Assembly (NCBI GenBank): GCA_910587255.1
Contig: CAJUKT010000001.1
Span: 26,478 to 90,477, forward strand
Length of the DNA stretch: 64,000 nucleotides
Source of the DNA: an uncultured Oscillospiraceae bacterium
GTDB taxonomy: Bacteria; Bacillota; Clostridia; Oscillospirales; Oscillospiraceae
Reading direction: 5' to 3'
Notes under the pieces: model-generated
What the model was told of the DNA's origin: nothing
The model's input: only the letters and a program-made list of their open reading frames with translations
Databases searched by the model: none
In this document: positions 1 through 9,481 of the stretch, one piece after another
Numbering within the stretch: the first letter of the stretch is position 1
Layout: every line of letters begins with the position of its first letter
Made by a program: the position numbers and the translations under genes

Positions 1-512
1 CGGTCGGACTCCAGCTGCGTCTCGCCGGGGCCCCGGGTGCCGATGGCGCCCTCCTGCCGCTCCAGGTGCTTCCACATGCCGGTGAGCCGGGGCAGCAGGT
101 ACTTGTACTGGGCCAGCGCCACCTGCAGGCGGCCCTCGCTGGTCCTCGCCCGCTTGGCGAAAATGTCCAGGATGAGGGCGGAGCGGTCCATCACCGTCAC
201 CCCCAGCTCCTCGGTGAGCACCCGCTGCTGGGAGGGGGACAGGGGGTTGTCAAATATGACGATATCCGCCCCCAGGCTTCGGACCAGCTCGCGGATCTCC
301 TCCGCCTTGCCCTCCCCCACAAAGGTGCGGGGGTCGGGGGCGGAGCGGTTTTGCAGCACCGTTCCCAGGCAGGTTCCCCCCGCCGTATCCAGCAGGGCGG
401 CCAGCTCGTCCAGCGATTCGTCCGTGGCGTTCTCCTCCCTGCTCAGGCAGGGTGCGTTCAGACCGGCCAGAACGGCGCGGTTTATCTCTTTTACTTCGGT
501 TTTTTCAAACAT
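1..512 (-). CDS. hflX: GTPase HflX, N-terminal part (runs off the window edge)
   Basis: About 170 residues of a ribosome-associated GTPase that splits or rescues stalled ribosomes. Visible are the HflX N-terminal domain (start MFEKTEVKEIN) and, at the truncated end, the family motif GTRGPGETQLE that precedes the G domain. The GTP-binding motifs lie beyond base 1. The ATG at 512 is the natural start. A TATAAT-like box lies only 7 bases upstream, so the 5' leader may be very short. Family identification is firm; activity cannot be judged from this fragment. Confidence 0.9.
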   Translation of the reverse strand, partial: MFEKTEVKEINRAVLAGLNAPCLSREENATDESLDELAALLDTAGGTCLGTVLQNRSAPDPRTFVGEGKAEEIRELVRSLGADIVIFDNPLSPSQQRVLTEELGVTVMDRSALILDIFAKRARTSEGRLQVALAQYKYLLPRLTGMWKHLERQEGAIGTRGPGETQLESD

Positions 513-578
513 ATAGGGTATTATACCTCATCTTCCAAAAGTTATAGGCGCGTTTCCACCGCCCAGCCTGCGGGTGCT

Positions 579-615
579 AAAGAGAAAGACCCGCTGCAAT
601 CTCTTGCAACGGGTC
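579..615 (-). terminator. Rho-independent terminator of rpmE
   Basis: A 12-bp stem (588-599 with 604-615, loop TCTC) is followed on the minus strand by a T-rich run (complement of 579-587). It sits 25 bases after the rpmE stop codon. Confidence 0.85.
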
Positions 616-639
616 CTTGAACCGACTGGTTGTTGTGGC

Positions 640-840
640 TCAGCCCAAACCGAACTTCTTGTTGAAGCGGCTGACGCGTCCGCCGGTATCCACCATCTTC
701 TGCTTGCCGGTGTAGAAGGGGTGACACTTGGAGCAGACTTCCACCTTGATGTCCTTCTTCGTCGAGCCAGTCTCGATCACGTTGCCGCAGGCGCACGTAA
801 TGGTGGTCTGCTGATAATTGGGATGGATGCCTTCCTTCAT
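640..840 (-). CDS. rpmE: 50S ribosomal protein L31, zinc-binding type
   Basis: A 66-residue large-subunit protein starting MKEGIHPNYQQT. It keeps the zinc ligands of the C+ form: a C-A-C pair near residues 16-18 and C-S-K-C near 36-39. Length is normal for the family. The start follows the ribosome-binding site AGAGGTGA. The gene is monocistronic, with its own promoter at 910-938 and terminator at 579-615. The C+ form is typical of organisms that use zinc availability to swap L31 paralogs; no paralog is in this window. Confidence 0.97.
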   Translation of the reverse strand: MKEGIHPNYQQTTITCACGNVIETGSTKKDIKVEVCSKCHPFYTGKQKMVDTGGRVSRFNKKFGLG

Positions 841-909
841 GGGGATTCACCTCTTTCTGTCGCTGCCAAAAGTCCAGGAGCACACTGACTCCTTGTAAAC
901 GCAAGCTGT

Positions 910-938
910 ATGATATCACGCCCGGCGGAAAATTGCAA
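910..938 (-). promoter_or_regulatory. Sigma-A type promoter of rpmE
   Basis: On the minus strand, TTGCAA (933-938), a 17-base spacer and TATCAT (910-915), about 70 bases upstream of the rpmE start. Confidence 0.7.
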
Positions 939-973
939 GGACTTTTTTCAAATTCTCCAACCTTTTTCTGTTT

Positions 974-3900
974 TCACAGCTCCACGGCGCGTCCCACGCT
1001 GAAAAACCAAAGGTACCGGCGCCTGACGGGCACCCCCGCCGCCTGGGACAGCGCCCGGCTGTAGGCGTCCAGCTGCGGCCGGTAGTCCAGCGCCCGGCCC
1101 TCCGCGCCGTCCTGGGCCACCCGGTCGGTTTTGAAGTCCAGCACCGTCGCCGTGCCGTCCTCCTCCATAAACCAGCAGTCCACCACCCCCTGGAGCAGCA
1201 CCTCCTCCCCGGCCCCGGCCTGGGGGTAATACTCCGCCGCGGGCACGAGCAGGGAGAATTTGAACTCCCGCTCCACCCGCTTTGACCGGCGCAGGCGCGC
1301 GCCCAGCTCCGAGCGGAAGAAGGCCAGGATGTCCGCCGGGTTGACGGCGTTCCCCTGCCGGGGGGTGATATACTCCCCCTCCACCAGCCGGGTCACCTCG
1401 TCGGCGATCCCGGCGAAGCTGCCCGTGCGGCCATAGTCCAGATACTGCATCACCATATGCAGGGCCACGCCCCGCTGGGCGGGGGTGAGGGGCCGCTCCC
1501 CCTCAAACACCGGGCGGCGCAGCGCCACCTGGGACACCGCGGGCCGCAGGGCGCCGGGGGACAGCTCTGCGGCGTTTTCCGCCGCCTCCGCGTCCTTCTC
1601 CCTGCCCTTGAGCTGGGTCGCGGTGAGCTTGGAGGCGATGGCGGCGCACACCATATGGGGATAGCGCCAGCCCAGCCGCGCCTCCAGCCCCTCGGGCAGG
1701 GCGGCGGCCGGGGCGCGCCCCTCCCCGCCGGGCTGGCCCTGGGGCGTCTCATAATCCCCCCCGGACAGCAGCCGGATATCCCAGCCAAGCCCCTCCTCCG
1801 CCGGGGGGGCGGGCCGGGATGCGTCCAGCCCCGCCCACAGCGGCCCGCTGTCCCGCCGGCACAGCACCGGGGTGAGCACCCACTCCGCCATGGCGTGGGC
1901 GCAGGCCATCTGCCGGGGGGACGGGGGGCACTGGGCCTGCCCCGCCAGGGAGGCCAGCGCCCCGCCCCGGCCGTTGACGGCGGCAAACAAAATCAGCTTG
2001 TGCTCCGCCCGGGTCATGGCCACATACAAAAGCCGCATCTCCTCCGCGCGCAGCTGCCGCCGCAGGCGCAGGGCCACCGCGTCCCGGGCGATGGTGGCGT
2101 AGCGCACCCCCCGCTCCCGGTCCACCCGCTTGGGGCCCAGCCCCAGCTCCGGGTGGAACAGGACGGTGGCCTTGCTGTCCGCCTCGTTAAACTGCCGGTC
2201 CAGGCCGCACACCAGCACCACCGGGAACTCCAGCCCCTTGGACTTGTGGATGGACAGGATGCGCACCCCTCCCGCCTCCCCCCCGGGCACGGGAACGGGG
2301 ACGCCGTTTTCCGCCATCCGGCTCAGGTGGAGCAGGAAGGCCATCAGCCCCCGGTGGCCGCCGCTCTCAAAGCGGGCCGCCTCGTCGTACAGCGCCATCA
2401 GGTTGGCCCGCCGCCGCTCGCCGTCGGGCATGGCGGCAAACACCGCGGGCACGTCCAGCCTGCCGTATATGTGCCAGAGCAGGCGGTGGCTGCTCTCCTC
2501 CGCCGCCAGCTCCCGCAGCCCGGCCAGCAGCTCCAGGAAGTCCATGCAGTCCGCCTCCCCCCGGGCCGCCCCGGCGCTCAGGCAGTCGTACACCGTCCCC
2601 TCCCCCGCCGAGCGCAGCCCGGCCAGCCGGTCCGGGGTGAAGCGGAACAACGGCGAGCGCAGCGCCGCCAGCAGCGCCACGTCCTGCCGGGGGTTGTCCA
2701 GCACCTGGAGCAGGGCGATGGCCACCGACACCTCGGTGGTGCCGAAAAACGCCCGCCCCCCCTCCGCCGACCAGGGGATGGACAGCTCCCCCAGGGCGGC
2801 GGCGTAGTGGCGCAGCACAGGGCCGGGCGAGCGCAGAAGGATGACGATGTCCTCCGCCCGGACAGGCCGCCCCCCCACGTCCAGGCCGCTGTCCAGCAGC
2901 TCCCGGACGCGGCGGGCGACGGCCCGGGCCGCGACCAGATCCTTGTCCGCCCGTTCCTCCCCCTCCCCGCCGGTGAGCGTGGACAGGTCCACGCAGTCCA
3001 GCTCCACACAGTACCGGGGGTCGGGGGGCAGGTCCGGCCGGCCGGGGCGCAGCGCCTCGTCCTCCCCGTAGTCCAGCTCCCCCGCGGCCCGGGTCATCAC
3101 GTTCCCAAACACAAAGTTTACGCCGCTGAGCACCTCGGGCCGGGAGCGGAAGTTGTGGGTCAGCAGCACCTTGCGCCCCTGCCCCGGCGCGGCCCGGTCC
3201 GCCGGGACAAAGCTGTCCAGCTTGCTCAAAAAGATGCCCGGCTCCGCCAGCCGGAAGCGGTAGATGGACTGCTTCACGTCCCCCACCATAAAGAGGTTCC
3301 CCCCCACCGACAGCGCGCCGAAGATGGCGTTCTGCACCGCGTTGGTGTCCTGGTACTCGTCCACCATGATCTCCCGGAACTGCCGCCCCACGTCCACGGC
3401 CAGCTGGGAGGGGGAGCCGTCCTCCTCCCGCAGCAGCGCCGCTGTCAGGTGCTCCCCGTCGGCAAAGTCGATGAGACGGCGGCGGCGCTTGAGGCGGGTG
3501 AACGCCTGGCCGAAGCCCACCGCCACATCCAGCAGGGCGGTCATGGCGGGGCCCACCGCCCGCAGGTCGTCCATGGCCTGGTCCGCCGTGACGCAAAAGC
3601 GCTCCCCCAGCTCGGTGAGCTGGGCCTTGCACCGCTTGCGCAGGGCGGTCATGCGCGCCTTCAGCGCCTCGCAGCACTCCCCCTTCCTGGTCCCCGCCCG
3701 GGGGAAGGGGATGGGGAAGCAGGCCGCCGCGCTGTCCCACCCCCGGCCCAGCGCCTGCTCCAGCCCCCCCAGGGCGGCGATGGTGCCCTCCAGGGAGGCG
3801 CCGTAGTTTTTCTCCAGCAGCTCGTCGAAATAGATCTCGTCCCGCACCCGCCGCAGCGCGTCCAGCCAGCACCGCGCCAGCTCCCCCGCGTCGGCCAGAA

Positions 3901-4549
3901 GCTCCCGGCCCCAGGGGGTGTCCTCCGGGCCCATGCCCGGCGGCAGCACGAAATCCCGCTTCCGGTTTGTCAGCCACCCCGCCGGGTCGGCCTGGGCCTG
4001 GACCTGCTTGTGGACGTAGAGTACCGCCTCCTCCAGGGTCTGGTCGTCCCGCTCCCCCGCCAGGGCGTCCACCAGGGCGGCAAAGGGAGCGTCATTTGGG
4101 ATGCTGGCGTACCGCTCCTCCAGCACCTCCTCCAGGGCGCGGCGGCGCAGCTCGTCCCCCTCCGCCTCGTCGCACAGCCGGAAGTCCGGGTCCAGCTGCG
4201 CCAGATGGCCCCACTGGCGCAGAAGATCCAGGCAGAAGGCGTCGATGGTGCAGATTTTTGCGTTATATACCAGGGTGGCGCACCGTCTCAGGTGCCGGTT
4301 CCCCGGATTTTGGGCCAGCCGGGCGTGGATGGCCCCGGCAACGCGGTCGCGCAGCTCCGCCGCCGCGGCGTTGGTGAAGGTGATGACCAAGAAGCGGTCA
4401 ATGCTCTCCCCCTGCTCCACATAGCCCATCAGCCGCTCCACCAGCACCCGGGTCTTGCCCGACCCGGCGGCGGCGGACACCAGCAGGTCCCCCCCCCGGT
4501 TGTCCGCTGCGGCGCGCTGCTCCCTTGTCAGCTCAATGGCCACCGCCAT
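974..4549 (-). CDS. addA: ATP-dependent helicase/nuclease subunit A
   Basis: A 1191-residue UvrD-like helicase-nuclease; with AddB it resects double-strand breaks for RecA-dependent repair, the Firmicute counterpart of RecBCD. Walker A SAAAGSGKT lies at residues 25-33, Walker B IMVDEYQDTN in the middle, and a RecB-family nuclease motif (LDFKTDR, about residue 1140) near the C terminus, so both activities look intact. It overlaps the end of addB by 17 bases, implying translational coupling. Start choice is uncertain: the AGGAGG ribosome-binding site abuts the ATG at 4549 with no spacer, while a GTG two codons later (4543) sits at the ideal 6-base distance. The reading frame stays open upstream to about 5194, but that part lies inside addB. 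Confidence 0.96.
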   Translation of the reverse strand: MAVAIELTREQRAAADNRGGDLLVSAAAGSGKTRVLVERLMGYVEQGESIDRFLVITFTNAAAAELRDRVAGAIHARLAQNPGNRHLRRCATLVYNAKICTIDAFCLDLLRQWGHLAQLDPDFRLCDEAEGDELRRRALEEVLEERYASIPNDAPFAALVDALAGERDDQTLEEAVLYVHKQVQAQADPAGWLTNRKRDFVLPPGMGPEDTPWGRELLADAGELARCWLDALRRVRDEIYFDELLEKNYGASLEGTIAALGGLEQALGRGWDSAAACFPIPFPRAGTRKGECCEALKARMTALRKRCKAQLTELGERFCVTADQAMDDLRAVGPAMTALLDVAVGFGQAFTRLKRRRRLIDFADGEHLTAALLREEDGSPSQLAVDVGRQFREIMVDEYQDTNAVQNAIFGALSVGGNLFMVGDVKQSIYRFRLAEPGIFLSKLDSFVPADRAAPGQGRKVLLTHNFRSRPEVLSGVNFVFGNVMTRAAGELDYGEDEALRPGRPDLPPDPRYCVELDCVDLSTLTGGEGEERADKDLVAARAVARRVRELLDSGLDVGGRPVRAEDIVILLRSPGPVLRHYAAALGELSIPWSAEGGRAFFGTTEVSVAIALLQVLDNPRQDVALLAALRSPLFRFTPDRLAGLRSAGEGTVYDCLSAGAARGEADCMDFLELLAGLRELAAEESSHRLLWHIYGRLDVPAVFAAMPDGERRRANLMALYDEAARFESGGHRGLMAFLLHLSRMAENGVPVPVPGGEAGGVRILSIHKSKGLEFPVVLVCGLDRQFNEADSKATVLFHPELGLGPKRVDRERGVRYATIARDAVALRLRRQLRAEEMRLLYVAMTRAEHKLILFAAVNGRGGALASLAGQAQCPPSPRQMACAHAMAEWVLTPVLCRRDSGPLWAGLDASRPAPPAEEGLGWDIRLLSGGDYETPQGQPGGEGRAPAAALPEGLEARLGWRYPHMVCAAIASKLTATQLKGREKDAEAAENAAELSPGALRPAVSQVALRRPVFEGERPLTPAQRGVALHMVMQYLDYGRTGSFAGIADEVTRLVEGEYITPRQGNAVNPADILAFFRSELGARLRRSKRVEREFKFSLLVPAAEYYPQAGAGEEVLLQGVVDCWFMEEDGTATVLDFKTDRVAQDGAEGRALDYRPQLDAYSRALSQAAGVPVRRRYLWFFSVGRAVEL

Positions 4550-7500
4550 CCTCCTCCCATCTGTCCATCCACTCCCAGAACTGCGCCGCCCGCAGCCCGC
4601 GCCGGAACCGCCGCCGGTCCCCGCAGCCCTCCTCGAAGTGGCACGCCGCCTTGTAATCGCACCAGCGGCAGGGGTTTTTGTCCGCCCCCTGCCAATAGGG
4701 GTCGGCGTCGATATTGCCCGCCGCCAGCTCCCCGGCGGCGGCGCGCAGCGCGGCGGTGATGTATCCGTCCAGCGCCTCCATCTGCGCTGGGGTGACCAGG
4801 CTGTCCCCCCCGCCCCGGCCCGTGCCCACGGGCAGGAAGCGGTACTCCCCCGCCGGGCGCTCCATGGCCGAGAGCACGTCCGGGTCGTCCAGCACCAGCC
4901 CCTGCCGCCGCAGCAGCCGGTCCCTAGCCCTCTGGATCTCCCCGTCGGACATGTCCCGCTCGCCGTCCACCAGCGGCGTGCGGGCGGGTACGTACAGCAC
5001 CCCGGCGGGGACGGTCTCCTCCGGCCCCAGCAGCCCCTTCCCCTCCCGGCGCAGGGCAAAGAGGTAGAGCAGCATCTGCAGCCCCCGTCCATCCGCCACA
5101 TCGGCAAAGTCAAAGCTCTTTTTGCCCGTCTTATAGTCCACCACCCGCACATAGCGCTTCCCCTCGTGGAGCCACTGGTCCACCCGGTCCACATACCCGG
5201 TCAGGCGCAGGCGCACCCCCTGCTCCACCTCCACCGGGGGCAGGTCCTTGCCCGGGCCGAAGCCCAGCTCAAAGGCGGCGGGGGTGAAGTCGGATACCGC
5301 CAGCTCGGCGCACACGCTCCGGGCCACCGCCAGCGCCGCCCCCTTCATCCGCTGGAAGAGAACGCGAAACCGGGCGGGCTCCCCCTCCAGATTCGACAAC
5401 ACCTCCCGCTCATAGCGCTCCGCCGCCGCCTGGGACAGCCGCTCCACCGCCCGCACGTCGTCCAGCGGCGTGCCCTCCTCCCTGGCCGCGCGGAGGGTGC
5501 GCTCCAGCACGTCATGGACAAAGGTGCCATACTCCGCGGCCCGGAAGGCCGCCCGCTGCCGGGGCTTGGCATCCAGCCCGAAGCGGAGAAAATAGCCGAA
5601 ATGGCAGGAGTTGACCAAATCCAGCTTGGTGGCCGACATGGGGACCACCGGCCCGAACAGGGCGTCCACCGCCGGACGGGACAGCCGCCCCCGCCGCCAG
5701 CCGGCCGCATCCTGGATGCGCTCCACCCGGTCCGACAGCCCGGGCACCCGCTTCAGCGCCTCCGCCACGGCGGGGCTGCTCCCCGCCAGCTCCAGCGCCG
5801 CGTCCGGGGCGGACAGCCGGGCCAGGGGATCGCCCCCGTCCCGCACCGGGGCATCCGGGAACAGCGCCCCCAGCCGCGCCCACAGGAAGCAGGGGGTCCT
5901 TTGATTGTCCCCCTCCCCGGCGGAATAGCTGACGTACAGCCGCTGGGACGGGCGGCAGCAGGTCTCATAGGCAATGGTCATCTCCCGGCGCAGCTTGTCC
6001 TCCTGCCGGGGGGCCAGCTCCACCTCCATGGCGGACAGCGCATCCCGGTCCTGGTCGGTAAACAGCCCCGGGGAAACCGCGCAGTCCGGGATAGCGCCGC
6101 TGTCCGCCCCCAGCAGGAACAGCGCCTTGACCTCCTTGTGGGCCATGCGGGGGGCATCCCCCACCGTCACCGCGTCCAGCGAGACGGGGATGGCCCCCAC
6201 ATCATACTGGGACAGCACCAGGGAAAACAGCCGGGAGAACTCCTCCAGCTCCAGCTCCGTGTCCCCCAGCAGCAGCGCGCACTGCTCCAGCCCCCCCGCC
6301 AGAATGTCCCAGAGCTGGCGGTACTGGGCGGCGGCGGTGCGCTCGCCCCGCCGGTCCAGGCTGTCCGCCCGCTGCCCCAGGCGGGTGGGCAGGTCAATGT
6401 CCTCCAGCAGCTGATAGAGGGCCAGCGCCCTCCCCCGGCCGGTCTTGTCCGTCCCCTTCCGCAGGGCTTCCAGGGGCGCAATCACCCTCCGGCGCAGGCC
6501 GTCCAGCCAGGCCACAAGGGCCGTGTCCGCCGGGGTAAACTCCCTGCCGTACCCCTCCGGGTGCATGTCCCAGGGCTTCTGCCGCGTCCAGGCCGGCCCC
6601 TTCAGGTCCCAGGTGAGGACGTAGTTTTCCAGCAGGTCCCGCTCCTCCTCCGTGATGCCGGTGAGGCCGGTTTTCAGGTAGCGGAACAGCTCCTCATAGG
6701 GGTAGTCCGACCCGGCGGCGGCCAGGGCGGAGGTCACCAGGGCCAGCACCGGCTTTTCCAGAACGTCCTCCATGGCGGACAGGAACACCGGCACCCCGTA
6801 CCGGGCGAAGACGCTCTCCACCAGCTCCCCGTATCCGTCCAGCCGCCGGGCGCACACGGCGATATCCCGGCAGCGGCAGTTCTCCTCCCGCAGCAGGCGG
6901 AGGATCTCCGCCGCGCACCACTCCACCTCCTGGCGGGGGCTGGCGGCGGCCACCCGGACCACGGCGCACTCGCCGGCCCAGGCTTGTCCGGGCCCTTCGC
7001 CAAACAGGTTTTCCTCCAAAAAAGCCAGGGAAGGGCAGCGTGCCAGCGGCCTGTCCAGGACCTCCTCCCGGACGGGGACGGCACCGGCCTTCGCCAGCCG
7101 GGCCAGACGGCCTGCGCAGCGCAGGGCGGGCTGGAAAATGCCGGACGGGTCGTCCTCCCCGCCGCACACCAGGGCCACCGTCAGCTCCCCCTGGGCCATG
7201 AGGGCGGACAGCACCCGCTCCTCCTGGGGGGTGAAGTCGGTGAAGCCATAGACATAGAAGGCCATCCCCGCCCCCCAGCGGGTGCCCTCCAGCTGAACAG
7301 CCAGCCGGTCCAGCCGGCCCCGGGGGTCGGCCGCGCCCTGGGCCTCCAGCCCCCGGTAAGCGGCATAGATCAGCCCCAAATCCTTCAGCTTGTCCCCCTG
7401 CCGTCCCCCCAGCTCCTCCCCGGCGGCCATGAGGGCCTCCGGCTCCACCCGGTAGGACCGGCACTCGTCCACCGTGGCCAGCAGCCCCGTCAAAAACGCG

Positions 7501-7832
7501 GGCTTCCGGGAGGGGGCGCGGTAGGTGGTCAGCGCGTCGGCCACCCGGCGCAGCGCGGCGTACATCAGCAGCATCCGCCCCCCCGGGTCCAGCATGGGGG
7601 CGGCCCCGCCCCCGGCCGCGTCGGTGAGCCGCCCCGCCAGGCGGGTGAAGGACAGCACCTCGCAGGACATGGACGCCCCGCCCCCCAGAACGGCGCACAT
7701 GGCCCGCTCGCTCTCGTGGGAAAACTGCTCGGGCACAATGAGCAGACGGCGGCGGGCGTCCGAGCGTCCCATCCGCTCCAGCAGCTCCCCCCGGATATCC
7801 CGCCCCGCCCGGGCGCGGAGAAGGTTCAGCAT
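4533..7832 (-). CDS. addB: ATP-dependent helicase/nuclease subunit B
   Basis: A 1099-residue partner of AddA. The N terminus (about residues 25-40, LLIVPEQFSHESERAM) matches the family, and the C terminus carries the RecB-type nuclease motif (VVDYKTGKK) plus the iron-sulfur cysteines: one in NSCHFGYFLRFGL and three in CRWCDYKAACHFEEGC. These form the 4Fe-4S clasp of AddB. The chosen start is MLNLLRARAGRD at 7832; the frame stays open 14 codons further upstream, but those residues do not look like the family. It is the first gene of addBA and faces divergently from the infC operon. Confidence 0.95.
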   Translation of the reverse strand: MLNLLRARAGRDIRGELLERMGRSDARRRLLIVPEQFSHESERAMCAVLGGGASMSCEVLSFTRLAGRLTDAAGGGAAPMLDPGGRMLLMYAALRRVADALTTYRAPSRKPAFLTGLLATVDECRSYRVEPEALMAAGEELGGRQGDKLKDLGLIYAAYRGLEAQGAADPRGRLDRLAVQLEGTRWGAGMAFYVYGFTDFTPQEERVLSALMAQGELTVALVCGGEDDPSGIFQPALRCAGRLARLAKAGAVPVREEVLDRPLARCPSLAFLEENLFGEGPGQAWAGECAVVRVAAASPRQEVEWCAAEILRLLREENCRCRDIAVCARRLDGYGELVESVFARYGVPVFLSAMEDVLEKPVLALVTSALAAAGSDYPYEELFRYLKTGLTGITEEERDLLENYVLTWDLKGPAWTRQKPWDMHPEGYGREFTPADTALVAWLDGLRRRVIAPLEALRKGTDKTGRGRALALYQLLEDIDLPTRLGQRADSLDRRGERTAAAQYRQLWDILAGGLEQCALLLGDTELELEEFSRLFSLVLSQYDVGAIPVSLDAVTVGDAPRMAHKEVKALFLLGADSGAIPDCAVSPGLFTDQDRDALSAMEVELAPRQEDKLRREMTIAYETCCRPSQRLYVSYSAGEGDNQRTPCFLWARLGALFPDAPVRDGGDPLARLSAPDAALELAGSSPAVAEALKRVPGLSDRVERIQDAAGWRRGRLSRPAVDALFGPVVPMSATKLDLVNSCHFGYFLRFGLDAKPRQRAAFRAAEYGTFVHDVLERTLRAAREEGTPLDDVRAVERLSQAAAERYEREVLSNLEGEPARFRVLFQRMKGAALAVARSVCAELAVSDFTPAAFELGFGPGKDLPPVEVEQGVRLRLTGYVDRVDQWLHEGKRYVRVVDYKTGKKSFDFADVADGRGLQMLLYLFALRREGKGLLGPEETVPAGVLYVPARTPLVDGERDMSDGEIQRARDRLLRRQGLVLDDPDVLSAMERPAGEYRFLPVGTGRGGGDSLVTPAQMEALDGYITAALRAAAGELAAGNIDADPYWQGADKNPCRWCDYKAACHFEEGCGDRRRFRRGLRAAQFWEWMDRWEEDGGGH

Positions 7833-7895
7833 GGCCCCGGCCCCCTTTCGCGGTTTTTTTACATGATACCACACGGGGCCCCGGAAAAAAAGCTG

Positions 7896-7924
7896 TTGAC
7901 AATCCTTTCTTCATCTGGTATGAT
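7896..7924 (+). promoter_or_regulatory. Promoter of the infC-rpmI-rplT operon
   Basis: TTGACA (7896-7901), a 17-base spacer and TATGAT (7919-7924), about 160 bases upstream of infC. Confidence 0.8.
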
Positions 7925-7934
7925 ATTTGGGCAA

Positions 7935-8073
7935 AAGGAAGCAGGAATGGCGCCGCCGTCCTCACCTTCCGCCGCGGGCGGGAAGGTTAACATGGTGAAC
8001 CGCGCACGGGAACCGTGCGGGCTTCGTTGTGGACGTGGGTGCCTTTTCGCATCCGCGTATTTATTTTTTGTAT
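7935..8073 (+). promoter_or_regulatory. Long structured infC leader, possible L20-type autoregulatory leader
   Basis: About 150 untranslated bases separate the promoter from infC. They include a perfect 7-bp hairpin (8003-8009 with 8013-8019) followed by a GC-rich then T-rich stretch. In low-GC Firmicutes this leader binds ribosomal protein L20 and controls the operon; here that role is inferred from position only, since I cannot match the consensus by eye. Confidence 0.45.
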
Positions 8074-8081
8074 GGAGGTGC

Positions 8082-8615
8082 GTGACCATAGCTAATACGG
8101 CTCATCAGATTAACGAAGAGATCCGCGACCGGGAGGTGCGTCTCATCGGCGCCGACGGCGCTCAGCTGGGCGTCATGTCCGCCCGGGAGGCTCAGGCCCG
8201 CGCCGACGAGGCCGGGCTGGACCTGGTTAAGATTTCCCCCACCGCCACCCCGCCCGTGTGCAAGCTCATGGACTACGGCAAGTACCGTTTTGAGCAGGCC
8301 AAGCGGGAGAAGGAGGCCAAAAAGAACCAGCATGTGGTGGAGATCAAGGAGGTGCGGATGTCCCCCGGCATCGACATCGGCGACTTCAACACCAAGCTGC
8401 GCAACGCCCAGAAGTTTTTGGCCGAGGGCAACCGGGTGAAGGTCACCGTCCGTTTCCGGGGCCGTGAGATGGCCCACACCGATATCGGCCGGAAGCTGCT
8501 GCTGGACTTCGCCGAGCAGTGCGCGGAGCTTTCCGTGCTGGACAAGGAGCCCAAGCTGGAGGGCCGGCACATGAGCATCTTCCTGTCCGCCAAGAGCAGC
8601 AAGCCTAACAAGTAA
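8082..8615 (+). CDS. infC: Translation initiation factor IF-3
   Basis: A 177-residue protein with both IF-3 domains: the N-terminal part with NEEIRDREVRLIG, the linker with YGKYRFEQAKREKEAKK, and the C-terminal domain with HMSIFLSAKSS. IF-3 checks start-codon pairing and keeps subunits apart. No ATG fits. GTG at 8082 lies 3 bases after GGAGG, and an in-frame ATA at 8088 lies 9 bases after it. infC is known for rare start codons through which IF-3 limits its own synthesis, so the ATA is a real alternative. First gene of the classical infC-rpmI-rplT operon. Confidence 0.95.
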   Translation: MTIANTAHQINEEIRDREVRLIGADGAQLGVMSAREAQARADEAGLDLVKISPTATPPVCKLMDYGKYRFEQAKREKEAKKNQHVVEIKEVRMSPGIDIGDFNTKLRNAQKFLAEGNRVKVTVRFRGREMAHTDIGRKLLLDFAEQCAELSVLDKEPKLEGRHMSIFLSAKSSKPNK

Positions 8616-8773
8616 GGAGCGCTGAGCCGCCGCGGGCGGCGCGGGCAAAGCGCAGCCCGGGCAGGCGCCGGGGTCCGCAGGGCGGGACCGGGGCGTGCCC
8701 GGACGGATGCCAAGCCCCATGCCGCCAACCGGCGAAGCGTGACACCACTAACTACGAAAAGGAGATAACCGCC

Positions 8774-8977
8774 ATGCCTAAAGTGAAAACCCACAGCGGC
8801 GCCAAGAAGCGTTTCAATTTGACCAAGAATGGAAAGGTCAAGCGCGCCCACGCCAACAAGAGCCACCTGCTCAACGGCCACGGCAAAACCCGTAAGCTCA
8901 AGCGCGGCCTGCGCAAGGGCGCCTATGCCGACGTGACCAACCAGGCCACCGTCAAGCGCATGATTCCCTATAAATAA
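8774..8977 (+). CDS. rpmI: 50S ribosomal protein L35
   Basis: 67 residues, very basic, MPKVKTHSGAKKRF...RMIPYK, the normal L35 length and ends. Ribosome-binding site AAAAGGAG is 9 bases before the ATG. A GC-rich 158-base spacer separates it from infC and could fold into several hairpins; nothing coding is visible there. Confidence 0.97.
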   Translation: MPKVKTHSGAKKRFNLTKNGKVKRAHANKSHLLNGHGKTRKLKRGLRKGAYADVTNQATVKRMIPYK

Positions 8978-9033
8978 GCCAGCGGGGAGCCAAAACCCTT
9001 ACTTTTACTCATATATTAGGAGGCTGAACAACA

Positions 9034-9390
9034 ATGGCACGTGTTAAGGGCGCAATGATGACGCGCAAGAGAAGGAATAAGATCCTCAAGCTGGCCAAGG
9101 GCTACTGGGGCGCCAAGAGCAAGCACTTCAAGATGGCTAACGAGCAGGTGATGAAGTCCCTGCAGTACGCCTACGTGGGCCGCCGGCTGAAGAAGCGCGA
9201 CTTCCGCCAGCTGTGGATCGCCCGCATCAGCGCCGGGTGCAAGATGAACGGCATGAACTATTCCACCTTCATGCACGGCCTGAAGCTGGCCGGCGTGGAG
9301 ATCAACCGCAAGATGCTCTCCGAGCTGGCCGTCAACGACAAGGCCGCTTTCACCCAGCTCACCGAGATCGCTAAGGCAAAGCTGGCCTGA
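9034..9390 (+). CDS. rplT: 50S ribosomal protein L20
   Basis: 118 residues, starting MARVKGAMMTRKRRNKILKL. L20 is an early-assembly 23S rRNA binder and the autorepressor of this operon in other Firmicutes. Ribosome-binding site TAGGAGGC is well placed. Last gene of infC-rpmI-rplT; the terminator follows at 9413. Confidence 0.97.
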   Translation: MARVKGAMMTRKRRNKILKLAKGYWGAKSKHFKMANEQVMKSLQYAYVGRRLKKRDFRQLWIARISAGCKMNGMNYSTFMHGLKLAGVEINRKMLSELAVNDKAAFTQLTEIAKAKLA

Positions 9391-9412
9391 GCGCATCGGC
9401 AAGAAGAAGCAT

Positions 9413-9447
9413 AAAAGCACCGCCGGCAGCCGCCGGCGGTGCTTTTT
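9413..9447 (+). terminator. Terminator of infC-rpmI-rplT
   Basis: A perfect 11-bp GC-rich stem (9417-9427 with 9432-9442) followed by TTTTT. The A-run on the left means it could also act on the opposite strand. Confidence 0.9.
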
Positions 9448-9481
9448 GCGCCCCTGCCCCCTGGTCAAAAGCACAAGGGGC

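Noticed and set aside
1457..4759. A very long plus-strand open frame opposite addA/addB
   Set aside because: It is antisense to well-recognised addA and arises from high GC with few stop codons; the translation is Pro/Gly/Arg-rich without domains.
4455..8081. A plus-strand open frame running from inside addB into infC
   Set aside because: Only the last 178 codons are IF-3; the rest is the antisense of addB. The promoter at 7896 and the ribosome-binding site at 8074 set the real start.
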